Positions 13,190 to 25,320 of a DNA stretch of 64,000 nucleotides are shown here, piece after piece (the first letter of the stretch is position 1; every line of letters begins with the position of its first letter). The notes under the pieces were generated by a model. The model did not search any database. It worked only from the letters and a program-made list of their open reading frames with translations, and was not told the origin of the DNA. The position numbers and the translations under genes are program-made. Origin of the DNA: Artemia franciscana (Eukaryota; Arthropoda; Branchiopoda; Anostraca; Artemiidae); NCBI RefSeq assembly GCF_032884065.1, contig NC_088865.1, forward strand, positions 49,430,176 to 49,494,175, written 5' to 3'.

Positions 13190-13440
13190 CCTATCTCAAA
13201 ATTTTGACTGGATGTGTTTGGTGAATGATGGGCGTGGAAGGAGGTTAGTTGCCCTCCAATCATTTTTGACTGTTAAAATGGGCACCAGTCCTTTCGATTT
13301 CCAATCGAATAAGCCCTTCTTGAAGTTTCTACGACAACTTCTATATGGAATGCCCTGGTCAAAAAAATAATACATTTTGGCGACATTTTTCTTTATTTAA
13401 GTAGCGCTATTACTCTGCCCATGATAGTTGCGCCACGGGC
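13190..13440 (+). repeat. Fragment of the ~290-bp tandem-array family
   Basis: Contains ATCTCAAAATTTTGACTGGA, GTTGCCCTCCAATCA, GAATAAGCCC and CTTTATTTAAGTAGCGCTATT. These are the landmarks of the units at 40.73-41.05 kb and 41.4-45.5 kb. It is an isolated single unit just upstream of a POSH exon. Confidence 0.6.
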
Positions 13441-13608
13441 TTTGTACTACGTCTGAAGTCAATTTTATGGTGGAGTTGGTAAATCAGTGTAAAAATATTT
13501 AATAAAGTATATTAGAAATTTTTTGACATTTGTCAAGTTGTTTTTTTTTTTTTTTTTTTTAATTTAAGAATACTGAAATCTAATAGATTGGTTCGTAATA
13601 TATCACAG

Positions 13609-13769
13609 GTCCCTGTTGCAAAAGAGAAAGTGAGCATTATTCAACGGTTTACGAGGAAGAAGGGAAGTACTTCTAGTATTATTTCAGAGGACAATCCAGC
13701 TTTCGAAGAGACAAAAGGGATTACATCTAATAACCTGTCACCAGTTCTCAATCAACCTCATCATACAAG
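13609..13769 (+). CDS. POSH/SH3RF exon (KEK basic segment)
   Basis: Internal exon of 161 bp between acceptor ATATCACAG and donor GTACCG. It enters in phase 0, continuing the previous exon, and leaves in phase 2. The peptide starts VPVAKEKVSIIQRFTRKKGS and ends NLSPVLNQPHHT. The KEK...hydrophobic...KK pattern resembles the short conserved basic segment found in animal POSH proteins upstream of the last SH3 domain; that comparison is from family memory. A LINE relic begins only about 50 bp after the donor. Confidence 0.82.
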
Positions 13770-13821
13770 GTACCGTCTTGGCCCCTTATTCACTTTTTGG
13801 CAATTTACCTATTTAAGAATA

Positions 13822-14870
13822 CCGTATTTGTACAGCTTTAAGGTAGGAAATGAGGTTAGTTGCTAGTTTCGTAATGAATCAAGAGTTAAGCAGGGTTGCA
13901 TTCTATCTGCATTTATATAGATAATTTTGATGGACTTTGTTCTAAGGAGCACAGCAAAGACTATGGGAGATTACGGAATCAAATTGGGAAGTACAATTCT
14001 TCTAGACTTAGATTATGCTCTTGATTTGAGCGGCCTAGATGAAAATGTTAGCAAAATGAATGAGTTTTTGGAGGTTTTGAATGTTCAGAGTACAAGAATA
14101 GGTTTACAAATTAATGTTAAGAAGATCAAGTCGCTTAGACTAGGAATAAATAAAGATGGAGAATTAATGTTGGGTAATGGCAGGATCGATCAAGTTGGTA
14201 GCTTTAATTACCTGGATATTACTATTAATAAAGATAGTGGATGCAGTGATGATGTTAAAAGCGGAATTGTCAAGGCCCAGGGTATTTTTTTCACAGTTTA
14301 AAATTTGGAAGAATAGGGGATAATCCTGCGAACCAAGTTTACAATATTGAAGTTACAGTGGTGACAGCGGTCAAGCATGGCTCTGAAAAGTGGGTGCTTT
14401 GGAAGAGGGAGGAGAATTATTAGATCTTTTTAGAGGAATTTTCTACGAATTGTTTTGTGTACCTACTTGGCTGACCATATTTCAAAAAGCAAGCCTTTAC
14501 GAAAATTTCTTTTTATATCTTGCTTTCTAGCTCTATAATAAGAGGAAGTTTGAGTATGGCTAGGACACGTTTTGCGGATGAAAGATGACATATTGCCAGA
14601 GATTGACCATTTTGATCATACATTTAGCGCCAAACGAAAAGCAGTACGTCACCAAATAGGGTACTTGATTAGAGTACTACCCGAATAGGGTAGATGAGGC
14701 TGCAAGAAAAGATTGAAAGAATTTTGGAACTTCTTGGGAAAGTGTAGGGAGGGAAACTTTAAATAGATTAGAATGGAAGAGGCGAAAGCGTGGCTTTATG
14801 GCTTGGTGCTGCAGTTAGATGTTAGCATGAGAAGTAGTTGAAAAAGGCATGAAGGAGAAAAAAGAATTAA
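13822..14870 (+). pseudogene. Non-LTR retrotransposon RT/C-terminal relic
   Basis: Reading across stops and frameshifts gives, in order, VGNEVSC then a stop, SRVKQGCILS then a stop, and the long frame 13927-14301, which starts MDFVLRSTAKTMGDYGIKLG. This contains DLDYALDLSGLDENVSKMNE, where the catalytic YADD box has decayed to YALD, followed by the thumb motif INVKKIKSLRLGI and VGSFNYLDITINKDSGCSDD. Beyond 14301, shifted frames recover VKHGSEKWVLWKREE and, up to about 14.87 kb, the typical C-terminal tail (RVDEAARKD, WRR-like). This is the common invertebrate endonuclease/reverse-transcriptase type of LINE, 5'-truncated and inactive: the catalytic aspartate pair is broken and there are several stops. 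Confidence 0.88.
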
Positions 14871-15864
14871 GTCGACTGAAACGTTTAAAAGACAAAATGA
14901 CTGAAAGGCAAATACGGTCAGAACTTATATTGACTGATTTCTGTAATAATAATAAAGAAATTATTTGGAAAGCTTTTAAAAAGTCATATATAGAAAATGA
15001 TCAAATGGGTCAAAATTTAAAATGAAAAAATAAATGTAGACTGAAAGTAAAACACGGCCAGAAAACATAAAATAGATGGCAGTATGGCTCAAGCTTTTTA
15101 TAAACATGACATTCTTGTCACCAGAATGGGTTTTCGAATCTCAACCAAAATAGGTCGACAGTAAGCCACTGATTGTTACGGTTGTCTCCCCCTTATGGGG
15201 CCCGTTCCAGGTCGATTTTTATTTTTTAGGGGGAGGGGGGTACTACAGTCTTGGAAACGATGGATTAGTTTCCCACTTGTACTTTTTTAAGGTTCATTAC
15301 CAATCCTGCCTCTCTGGGTAGAAGAGTGGGGGATAACAAATTTATTTAAATTGGGCCGCCTATCAGAAGTGATTGGGTTCCATTTTATATATCCCCAGTA
15401 CTATAGAAATACACAAACTTCATTTTCCGTGTAGACTACAGAACTACCGCATCTAATGGGCTTTCATTTGAAAGCCTGAAGTTTACACCCCTAAAAGTGC
15501 CTCCTGTATAGCATACGCACCCCAACAAATCATATAATGATCTTTTCCGGTAAGACCAGCTGACATTAAACTACGCTAAATGTTTGGTCTTTGCATCGTT
15601 TGCGAAATAAGGATTTTTGCGGAACCCCGTAGTTCTACATAATGTTCTTTGTTAAAAATAAAAAGTTTCAATTTTTGATCCTTTTTCCTCTACCATGAGC
15701 AAGTGCTCCTCATTTCCTGTCCTCCATGGCAAATTATACCTTGCTTACCCGCCATGAACCCGTAAGTCATCGAGGTGACGCTGAAACCATAATGTTTTGT
15801 ATTTTACTGGTCAACCTAATTTAAAGCAATTTTGTTCATTTTGCTATACATGGCAACTTGGATC

Positions 15865-15867
<3 letters not shown>

Positions 15868-15915
<48 letters not shown>
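15868..15915 (+). repeat. Poly(A) tract, 48 bp
   Basis: Uninterrupted A run flanked on both sides by TCATT/TCATTAA. It could be a bare retroposon tail or a simple expansion. Nothing recognisable precedes it. Confidence 0.95.
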
Positions 15916-15919
<4 letters not shown>

Positions 15920-17344
15920 TAAGAGAACCGATCCCTCAATCGTTTATTTCAATCCTGGTCCATTGACAATTAGGTCTAAGCGAGACAATCAAAGGGGAGG
16001 GCAAAGAGGCAGCTTCCACGTAAGAGCCGTAAGAACCGTCGCAGGGGGGGGGGGGAGCAAAAAGAAATGATTTGATATTGAGCAGTTACTCTCCGCTGCC
16101 AGACTAACCTCAAAATTTGTTTAACATAACAGGTTTTGTTACAGATAGAAATTCCTGGTAATAAGTTTTGTCAAAACTTATAGACCAAGTAAATAAATGA
16201 ACTAGTCTTCGGTATTGGTCTGTTTACTCCCAGACAGTAACGATTTTCTTTATGGTTTGTGCTCCGTGTGAGATATCCGATAATGCGACAAGCATACAGC
16301 TTGAACTCGCACTGAAAGGACAAGAAATTTGTATAATTAAATGTATTAGTTTCAAATCGATTCATCGACCCAAGATTATAATATTATATTCATACTTATT
16401 TCAGAGGACGATCTATGTATGTTTAAAGAATAATACATATTTCTTATTTTTTTATGTTTTCCGCAAATTGTCATCGCAATTTTCAATCTAAAAAAATGTA
16501 CTGCAAATTAAGGGTATTCTGTCGTCGTGTGGTATTCATGGCGCGGTGTTTTTGCTTATGTTGTAAGCAATCTTGCTTAGTTCTCTTTTTTCTTAGAAGA
16601 GATTCTTTTTTTCCAAAATTGTATTGCTTATTCTAAATAGGATACACGGCAAATGGACATAAAAAAGGTCTATATTGATAACTGGAGCAATGAGGTTTCC
16701 AGATTGAAGGAACACCCCATAGATTGAGGGAACACCGTCAAGGTGAAGGGAGGAAATAGTCAAATCTACTTACGGTCCAGCGTGAGCGACATCAGGGGTG
16801 GTGGATATGCAGTTCACCTTTTCCGACTCCTCTGCCATGGATAAATAGTCACCATAGTATAGATATATAGTATATAGTCGACCTTTTTATCATAGATATA
16901 TAGTCCAGTAAAAATGCGGTTTTGATCTGTAATTGAGTAATAGAAATGTTTTTAGTACTAAAATGTTCAGAAAAAATTGTTCCTCATTCTGATGTCATTT
17001 TCGGTCTCCCTGGACTTGAATTAATAGCAAAGACCTTTTAATCCAGAAAATTTTGTAGAAATTTAAATTTGAGACTTTTTACTCTTTTCCCTGAAAAAAG
17101 GGCATTTTTGCTCAGCCGAATTTTGATATGTTATTAAGTGAATTTTTCTGAACATTTTGGTGCTCAAATACCGAGGCTTGGCCTTTTTTCGTATTTTTAC
17201 TGGGCTAATAGTGAAAGTAGGCCTTAAGAAGGTGAAAGCATTCGTAATCTTAAATTTATTAGTCGAAGAAAAGTCAATTCGGGTGCCCGAATTTAATCGA
17301 CGCTAATTAGTAGCGAAACCCGCGGATTGACGTAGGCATAACTA

Positions 17345-17458
<114 letters not shown>

Positions 17459-20101
17459 AAAATCACGGTAAATGCATGGGCCGTCACAATAGGATTATAG
17501 ACCTGTTGATCTCCAATCAGAGAGAGATCTTGACCTTAATCCGCCCGAATAAATATACTTAAAGAAGTGCAGACTGTTCCTGCTCAAGCTCTAACAGTAA
17601 AATAGGAAGTTCCAATATTTTAGTGGTTTGTTGAGTAAAATCAATTTCGGTGATAACAGGTCGAAATGGCCGATAGTAGGCCGTATGATTTAAAAATAAA
17701 TATATTGTAAACTGTATTTATTGTTCAATTCTATATCTTAGCGTAGGCTATTATACGGCAAACATGCTTTTTGGGTGTATGTTAGTAAGCCAGCTTTGGT
17801 TATTTCCTAACCAGTTTAGGCTAAGGAAAGGGAGTTTTAGGTGAGTTCTTAGTGCATGTTGAGGTGTCGCGCCAGTATTAACTAATCTTAGTTGATACCC
17901 CTCCTTACACCCATTTACTAATTTTCGTTGTTACCCCTCCCCATAGCCCTCAAAACCTGCCTTTTTGGTATATCGCAGTAAATGCGTTAACGTAAAAGTA
18001 AATAGTGGTCTTTTCGTTCCGTTTCCTTGTGAGTGGTGCAGATTAGGTAATTTACATATGAATACAAGAGTTATAGCTACTTTTTTGGTTGAATTTTAAT
18101 TCTTATTTGAATGTATTTTCTTGGAATTGTCCATGGGAACTTGTTTTGGAGTAACATTTCTTACTAATAAGTATCCCTCTTGAACCAAAATATCGAAACC
18201 GTGGTCAATTGTAATTGATATAGATCACTATCTATATTATCAGTATACATAACAGATAAAATAATATACTATACAAGTAAAATAATATCGATAGTTATCT
18301 ATTTAGATAATTATGTGTATTGTGATGTGTTTTGAGAGAATATGGGCAAGACACAACGAATTAATTTAAATCGGTTTAGCAGGGTGATTCTTTGTTTTGT
18401 GTTTTTTGGTGGGTTTGACTGTTCTTGTTAGGGCGGTTAGAAGTTTTTTTTTATCGCTTTTGCTTTAATAATCAACCATTCATTTTATTCATACGAGAAA
18501 ACTGTTTTACAAGCACTGGTAAAGGTTGCTTGCACTCAATGCTTAGGGGCCTAACAACACAATGATAACGTATCAAATATAAAACAGACACTATACCTAA
18601 AGAAAAGTGGATGGTAAAAAAGCGGAACAGTAAAAAAAAAGTAGATAGGATAATATACTCTAGAATTCACTGAAATACAGAAAATTATAAATGAAGAAAC
18701 AGCAACAAAGAAGAAATGACAAATAAAAAATAACGAACACAGGAACATAAATAACGACCGATATAATAAACAAATAACAAAGGAAAAAAAAACATAGAAG
18801 ACTGCTCAATATCATACCAGGGGGAAAAAAAAAATGCTTGAGCATACAACAGGAGAGAAAGATATCAATTGAGGCTGAATTACAAGACCTAATTGACTGA
18901 AAACGAAGGATTTATGAGTGGCCGTAGATGAACGACTTCCGATTTTTGCCTTACGAGTCTTTTTCTTTATTTCTTCTTTTTTTTATTGCTATTATTTATA
19001 ATATTCCAGTGAGGATAGCGTTGCAGAGTGTATTCCTGGAATGGTTGCTATTCTTTTTCTCTATGCTGATCGAAAACTTTCTATGCTGATCTTTCTGATC
19101 TTTTTTTGCTGATCTCTTCTTTTCTGTGCTGATCGAAAACTTTTTTTTCGTCTGGCTTTATCGTTCTTATTCTGACCCGAAGTTTAAATTGGCTGAAGAA
19201 CGCAAAATTTGTGTTTTGATGCCCTTTTAATCCCCAAAACACGGGCTTGATTACTCTCCGTTTCCAAATATGTGTAAGTGGAAGCGTAATGATGATGATG
19301 AACCCCACCTAGAGCGGGGCCAAGAAAGTGGGGTCAAGTTCTTTCAAAAGGTGCCAAAAAAGGCAGATTCGCTACTTAAGTTTTAATAAACATAAAAAGA
19401 TTAAGTCTCGCTCGGTTTCGTTACCTTTGTTTTATAAAACGCCCCTGGGTTACAATTACAGGCAAACCTACATAGGAGAAAAACACGGAGTATCTGTCAT
19501 TCACCTCAATAAAAATTTCAGTGAGAACATACTAAAATATGTGCCGAGGAAGTTTTTTCTATTATGTTTTTACTTTTCAAATATTTTTCCCTGTACGCTT
19601 TTAAGGAAGTATTTGTAGGTAGCTCGGAATATTTTTCTTATATATTTAATTGGTTGTGCGGGGTTTGTCCTCATTGGCGCCCTCTCAATTCTGCCTAAAT
19701 ATTTCCTTCTCAAATTTTATTACAGGAAGGTGACAAGTTCTTCAACTCCCCTGCCCCCTTTTCCCCCAAAGTAAAAGCAAATTATGCGGAAGATATTAAA
19801 ATATATTAAATCATAAAGATTTAGACGTTTCGGGGGTGAAATGGGCAGAATTAGAGGAATTTGATGGCAAACATATTAAAGTGGGCTTGAGGCGCAATAT
19901 ACCCATTTCAGCTTGCCTTAGTTTTTTTGAAAGAAAAAGTGAATGCAGCAAATTTTCAATTTTGCTCTTTTTTTGTCTGTTTGTTATGTATATTTTTCCT
20001 GTTTTGCTTGTTTTTCAATGTTGCATGTTTGTGAAATTGTTTGATGGTTCAATTTTGTCATATAAGTATATTGTATGTTTGTGAAACTGTTTGTTCGTTA
20101 G

Positions 20102-20206
20102 ATCTGGCTCCTGTCCTACACAGCTTATAAATGCCACTGTGTTTGAAGTCCCTCCACCAAGATCACGGGAGCTGCCTGCCCTACTGCCACAATCTATGTT
20201 TGAGAG
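20102..20206 (+). CDS. POSH/SH3RF exon, candidate skippable cassette
   Basis: Internal exon of 105 bp with acceptor TTCGTTAG and donor AG|GTGCGG. Entered in phase 2 it completes an arginine codon and reads SGSCPTQLINATVFEVPPPR and on to ALLPQSMFE. It leaves in phase 2 with AG. Because it is entered and left in phase 2 and its length is divisible by three, skipping would keep the frame, and its end (FER) would also join cleanly to the last exon. The segment after the donor is triplicated in tandem, so donor-like copies follow at 20511 and 20814. Confidence 0.78.
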
Positions 20207-21055
20207 GTGCGGAATTAGCTGAAACCCGATTTATTTTTTGCTTTCATAGTATCAGCATATAATTAGCATTGTTGATTTAGGCTTAGCTTTTTTATTCTCA
20301 GATTTTAATACGAGGATTTTAATAATGGTAAGTTGCATCATTTGGACTTGGAAAGATTTTTTTGTCTCGATTAATTCTTTTTTATAAAATTTTCCAAAGT
20401 TGCTCCTAGCTGAAGCACTTCATCCGCTAGCTCAAAGAATACCCAGAAAAGTATTGTTTTCCTATATCCCTGGAGTTCTAATTTTTAAGAGGGGCGAATT
20501 TGTTTGAGAGGTGCGGAATTAGCTAAATCCGATTTATTTTTTGCTTTCGTAGTATCAGCATCTAATAGGCATTGTTGATTTAGGCTTAGCCTTTTATTCT
20601 CAGATTTTAATACGAAAATTTTTAATAACGGTAAGCTGTATCATTTGGACTTAGAAAGATTGTTTTGTCTCGATTAATTCTTTTTTATAAAATTTTCTAA
20701 AGTTGCTCCTAGCTGAAGCACTTCATCGACTAGCTCAAAGAGTACAAAGAAGGGTAGTGTTCTCCGATTTCCCTAGAGTTCTAATTTTTGATAGGTGCGA
20801 ATTTGTTTCAGAGGTGCGGATTTAGCTGAAACCGATTTATTTTTTGCTTTCATAGTATCAGCATATAATTAGCATTGTTAATTTAGGCTTAGTTTTTTTA
20901 TTCTCAGATTTTAATATGAGCATTTCTAATGATGGTAAATTGTATCATTTTAACTTAAAAGATTGTTTTGTCTCAAGTTGTTCCTAGCTGAAGCACTTCA
21001 TCGACTAGCTCAAAGACTAGAAAAAAAGTAATGTTTTCCCATTTCCGTGAGTACT
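20199..21055 (+). repeat. Three tandem ~304-bp copies starting at an exon 3' edge
   Basis: The block beginning TTTGAGAGGTGCGGAATTAG recurs at about 20503 and, as TTTCAGAGGTGCGGATTTAG, at about 20806. The same downstream sequence follows each time: TTTATTTTTTGCTTTC, AGTATCAGCAT, GATTTAGGCTTAG-like, and AGCTGAAGCACTTCATC. The donor-like GT positions are 20207, 20511 and 20814, a spacing of 304 and 303 bp. Copy 3 has lost about 30 bp internally. The first copy includes the last 8 bases of the coding exon. Confidence 0.9.
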
Positions 21056-21246
21056 GCTTCTGTACAACATTGAATGACTTTCTTAATTAAGGAGATATTT
21101 TGTTGCATCGCTTTTTGGTGGAGGCTTGTTTAGTAGCAAAATTTATATTATAAGCCACATCTTTTATTTCTTCGAATTTTGTAGTTGATTTTTGTTGTCG
21201 TTTATTTTGCTTAAAAAAAAGTCGAAAAAAGCATAAAGTTTACTTA

Positions 21247-21381
<135 letters not shown>

Positions 21382-21459
21382 CTCTTTCACTTTCTCTCGC
21401 TTTTTAACTTTTCATTAAAACTTGATTTATTACCTTTTCAAACAGTTCGTGGTAACGAA

Positions 21460-23122
21460 TATGCATCGGCACTGTTTCTGTTTTCTGTTTCTGTTTTTTC
21501 TTGCCTGTTTCTGCCTGTTTCTGTTTCTGTTTTTACAAAAAACAGAACAGAAAACAGAAACAGGCTACCTGTTTTTGTTTTACCTGTTTCTGTTTCTGTT
21601 CTGTTTTTTTTTCATCTGTTTTTTTCCGTTTCTGTTTTTTTTTTTTATCTATTTTCTGTTTTTTTTTCTGTTTTTTTTTTTTTCAAATGCCGCGCTATCT
21701 AGCGGGCATGATACCGAAACGCATGATACCTACCCGTACCTACCGTACCGAAACGCACATCTAGCGGGCATGATACCATGATACCGTTGATTTTTGAATT
21801 TAAACAAAAAGGGAATAGTTGTAGGAAAAGTCAAAGTCATGGCCAGTTGTAGAAAAAAGCTAAGACCGATTGTCCAATTAAGTGGGCAACCCAGTCAAGG
21901 TTAATTTTACCCCTTTGATTGCCGTTGTGACTGTCTCCCATTTATGCTACACCTCTCCGTGCATGCATGTCCCTTGACAATGCCGAAATAGTCAACCCGT
22001 TGACTACGGGTTGACTACTTGAAAATTTTCCTCTCATGCATGTCACTCCACAATGCTCAACTAGAGTCAACCTCTCATGCTAATTCACGGCGGGGTAAAT
22101 CTGAGCGAAAGAGAGAGATAGAGAAAGAGAGAGAAGCTTGAACGCTATACAGTGGACATGGGCTAGATGGGAACCCCATATGACAATGTCTCTACTGTTG
22201 GTATATGTGTAGCGGATGGCTATTACCGCTTGAGCAACGGTCTAACCATTGACGGCTTTAAGGATTCGTGCTTTAAGCGGCAAACATGGGCTCAATGAAA
22301 CCCCATATAAAAGAGGAATATAGCGTTGGTATTTACTTAGAGCAATGGGTTACCGCTAGAACAGCGGTCCAACAAGCCACGGCTTGAAGGCATCCGTACT
22401 TTAAGCGGTGAACCTAGACACCTTTGTATGTGTGTAGCGGAGGGTTATTACCACTTGAGCAATGGTCTAACCATTGAGCGTTATAGAGCGTTGGTATTTG
22501 CTTAGAGCAATGGGTTACCGCTATAGCGACGGTTTAAATAGCCTCTAACTTAAGCGGTGGACATAAGCTAGATGGGATGACTCTGTGTCTGTCTGGTATA
22601 TATTAGCAAGCAGCGGTCTAAGTAGCCTCGGCTTGAAAGCATCCGTGCTTTAAGCGGTGAATATAGTGTTGGTATATGCTTTGAGCAATGGTTTACCGCT
22701 AAAGCAACGGTCTAAGAGCAACTAGGGTAAATTGTCAATTATAAATGACATTTAAGCTTGAAAGGAATATAGCATTGGTATCACCCGATTGGACACATTT
22801 TATGACAAATTTCGCCCCCCCCCCCTAAAAATACGCTAGTGTGTTGAATTACACGAAGTTGCTCATCTTTTGTATGTGACTACAAGGATTTTCTTTCCTA
22901 TTAGAAATAGAAGAAGTAAGGAAAAAACAGGAAAAACAGCTGTTAAAACAGCTGTTTTTTTTTAAAAAACAGCTGTTTTCTGTTTTTTCAAAAAACAGAA
23001 TAGATTACAGAAACAGGTCACCTGTTTTTGTTTGACCTGTTTCTGTTTATGTTCTGTTTTTTTTCTAACTGTTTTTTTTCTGTTTCTGTTTTTCTCAAAA
23101 ACAGAAACAGTGCCGATGCTTA
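21460..23122 (+). mobile_element. Non-autonomous hAT-like DNA transposon with 8-bp TSD
   Basis: The insertion is 1663 bp. The target duplication GTAACGAA is at 21452-21459 and 23123-23130, and the empty-site sequence is known from the intact palindromes of copies 1-3. The duplication fits the hAT consensus nTnnnnAn. The terminal inverted repeats match at 24 of 25 positions: the left end begins TATGCATCGGCACTGTTTCT and the right end read inwards begins TAAGCATCGGCACTGTTTCT. Subterminal regions on both sides are dense in CTGTTTCTGTTTT and its complement. The interior has no transposase frame; the open frames at 21422-21781 and 22962-23207 are translations of the subterminal repeats. The superfamily assignment rests on TSD length and sequence only. 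Confidence 0.85.
22130..22770 (+). repeat. Degenerate internal repeats of the hAT-like element
   Basis: Recurring blocks GAGCAATGG(G/T)TTACCGCT, TAGCGTTGGTATTT(A/G)CTTAG, GCATCCGT(A/G)CTTTAAGCGG and GAGCAACGGTCTAA appear four or more times at irregular spacing. Units are diverged. No coding frame spans them. Confidence 0.7.
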
Positions 23123-25188
23123 GTAACGAACTGTAGTAAGGAGCGACCCGGCTCAATACTAAACGAAACTCTAAATAACGGAATTTTGATACTAAAAGAT
23201 ACATCAAACGAATTGGATTTTTATGTTGAATTTAAATATATAAGTTTAATCAAATTTAGTCGTACCCATCAAAAGTTACGAGACTGATAAAATTTGCCTT
23301 ATTTTGAAAAATAGGGGGAGACACCCCCGAAAAATTTTAGGATCTTAATGGAAATTGCACCACCGCATTCAGCCTATTAGAGAATCCTACTGTAGAAGTT
23401 TCAAGCTCCTATTTACAAAAATTTGGAATTTCGTATTTTTTGCCAGAAGACCGATCACGGGTGCGTGTTTTTATTTATTTTATTTTTTTTTATAGGGGTG
23501 ATCATATCGACCCAGTGGTGATAGAATGTTGCGAGAGGGCTCAACCTAACGGAAATTAAAAGTTCTAGTTCCCTTTTTAGGTGACCGAAAAAATTGGAGG
23601 GAACCTAGGCCCCCTCACACGCTCTTTTTTTCCCAAAGTCAACGGATCAAAATTTTGAGATAGCCCTTTTTTCAGCATAGTCAAAAAATTTAATAACAAT
23701 ATTTTTGGGGACGACTTACTCCCTCACTGTCCAAGGGGGAGGGGCTGCAAGTTACAAAATTTAATCAGTATTTGGGTATAGTAATAGTTATTGGGAAGTG
23801 TACAGACGGTTTCAGGGGGATTTTTTTGGTTGGGGTTGGGGGAAGGGGGTTACGTGGAAGGATCTTTCCATGTAGGAATTTATCATGGGGGAAGTGAATT
23901 TGCACGAAGGGGGCGCAGGATTTTCTAGCATATTTTAAACAAAAAAATAAGAAAATAAATATAGAAGTTTTTTCAACTGGAAGTATGGAGCAGCATTAAA
24001 ACTTAAAACGAACAGAAATTACTCAATGTCTGCTCAATATTCAATGTCTGCTCAATACTCAATGTCTGCTCCGAAGGAAAAATCATGGTGGATCAAATAA
24101 TATTCTGAATTAAAAAATCTATATAATCTAAATAAATAGAAAAAATTCAAGAGACCTTTTTTGGCGGTTTTTGCAGATATAATTCGATAGTGCTAGTGCC
24201 ATATAACCAGAATTTCGAAATTAATGAATTCTACTGGAATAAGCCACATACGGACTTACAACTAAATTGCTCCTAAAATAGTCAAAAGTGGTATGTATAT
24301 ATACATGGTAAAATGAACGACTCTCAGGTCCTCTATCATCCTACCACGGCTGATGCTAACCAGATACTCTGCATATAAAGTCAGTATTACTGCTTTACTA
24401 AAATTAAACTTGATATTTTTGGGGCAGAAAAGAGCTGTCGAACGAAATAAAGTATTGCTTTCGATCCACAGTTTTTGGGTAGATAAAATTCATTAGAATT
24501 TGACTGGATACTTTTGGACCAAAAACCCCGTTTCCTGGACTTGGAACAGTTCTATATCTATAGATGGCACTATGTACAAAAATTTTGTTCGAATAAAATG
24601 TCGGATGTTGAAAACTTAGTTTTTCGAGAAACTAGCGAAGCTTCCTAAGTCCATTATATATTGCTCCATAATCATATAAAGTCCTTAATCTATCACTACA
24701 GTTATCAGCCATCCTATGTTTTCGCACGCCTCACCTGTTTGTCTACTCCATATTTCTCCATGTACCCACTTAGAGCTGGGCTTACAGAGTCACGGCACTT
24801 ACCTTCGTTCTAAACCAATTAACCAGCGTTACCTTACACTACCGTTACCAGCAAAACCAAATAAACTTGCATTACTCCTTTGTCTTATTCAAAATAAACC
24901 TAATTCCATATTTACAAGTTCCACAGACAAGCAAAAAAAAAGATGTAAATTCAACTGCAATTCAACGTTTTCTAAGTTTATCATATTCAAAAGCTAATCA
25001 CGATGACTGAAATTAGCAAAATTAGCTGGTTTGGGGTCAATTTTCCTTCCCTTGGAATTATGCCAAATGGACTGTTGTCCATTTGGCATAATGCTGTTCT
25101 CCTAATTACACATCTTGTTATTATTCTTATATTCCGCTTCCATGACGTTGTACCTAGGAAATATAATTGTGTATTCTCCTTCTTCTAG

Positions 25189-25320
25189 ATTACGTGGGAG
25201 TGATGGAACCCCTGGTTCAACCAAGCAATGCCGGGAAGAAAATCCCACCTCAATTGGAAGTGGACATTTCGTACCGGGTAGTAAAAGATCAAAACAACCA
25301 ATGCCGCCTGCGAGAGAACG
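25189..25320 (+). CDS. POSH/SH3RF exon preceding the last SH3 domain
   Basis: Internal exon of 132 bp between acceptor TCTTCTAG and donor GTTTGT. It enters and leaves in phase 2. The peptide starts LRGSDGTPGSTKQCREENPT and ends RSKQPMPPARE, with the last codon split as CG|A across the next intron. This gives ARER directly before the tyrosine that opens the final SH3 domain, a junction typical of POSH proteins. Its length is divisible by three, so like the previous exon it could be skipped in frame. Confidence 0.85.

Larger units (their letters stand above)
4997..13608 (+). other. Large POSH intron filled with repeats
   Basis: An 8.6-kb phase-0 intron. It holds a duplicated segment (5.2-5.8 kb), a diverged foldback-family copy (7.0-8.3 kb), an interspersed repeat shared with 50.5-51.3 kb (9.5-10.2 kb) and a full foldback-family copy (11.0-12.7 kb), with a poly(T) run near 13.54 kb just before the acceptor. 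I find no exon in the remaining sequence. Confidence 0.6.
21443..24030 (-). mobile_element. Foldback/palindrome repeat family, copy 4 (interrupted)
   Basis: Minus-orientation copy. The terminal palindrome begins at 21443 (CAGTTCGTGGTAACGAA) and is broken at 21459 by the insertion described next. It resumes at 23123 with CTGTAGTAAGGAGCGACCCG and continues through the family body (GTTCCCTTTTTAGGTGACC, CATCCGTGATC-equivalent, GAGCCCTC-equivalent) to AAAACGAACAGAAATTACTC near 24023. The hairpin end is missing beyond that point, replaced by a short repeat of CAATGTCTGCTC units. Confidence 0.85.

Noticed and set aside
21422..21781. Phenylalanine-rich 119-residue frame resembling a membrane protein
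   Set aside because: It is the translation of the CTGTTTCTGTTTT subterminal repeats of the hAT-like element, not a gene.
24716..24997. 93-residue frame starting MFSHASPVCLLHIS
   Set aside because: No splice context, domain or phase match to either POSH exon around it; composition is consistent with chance.
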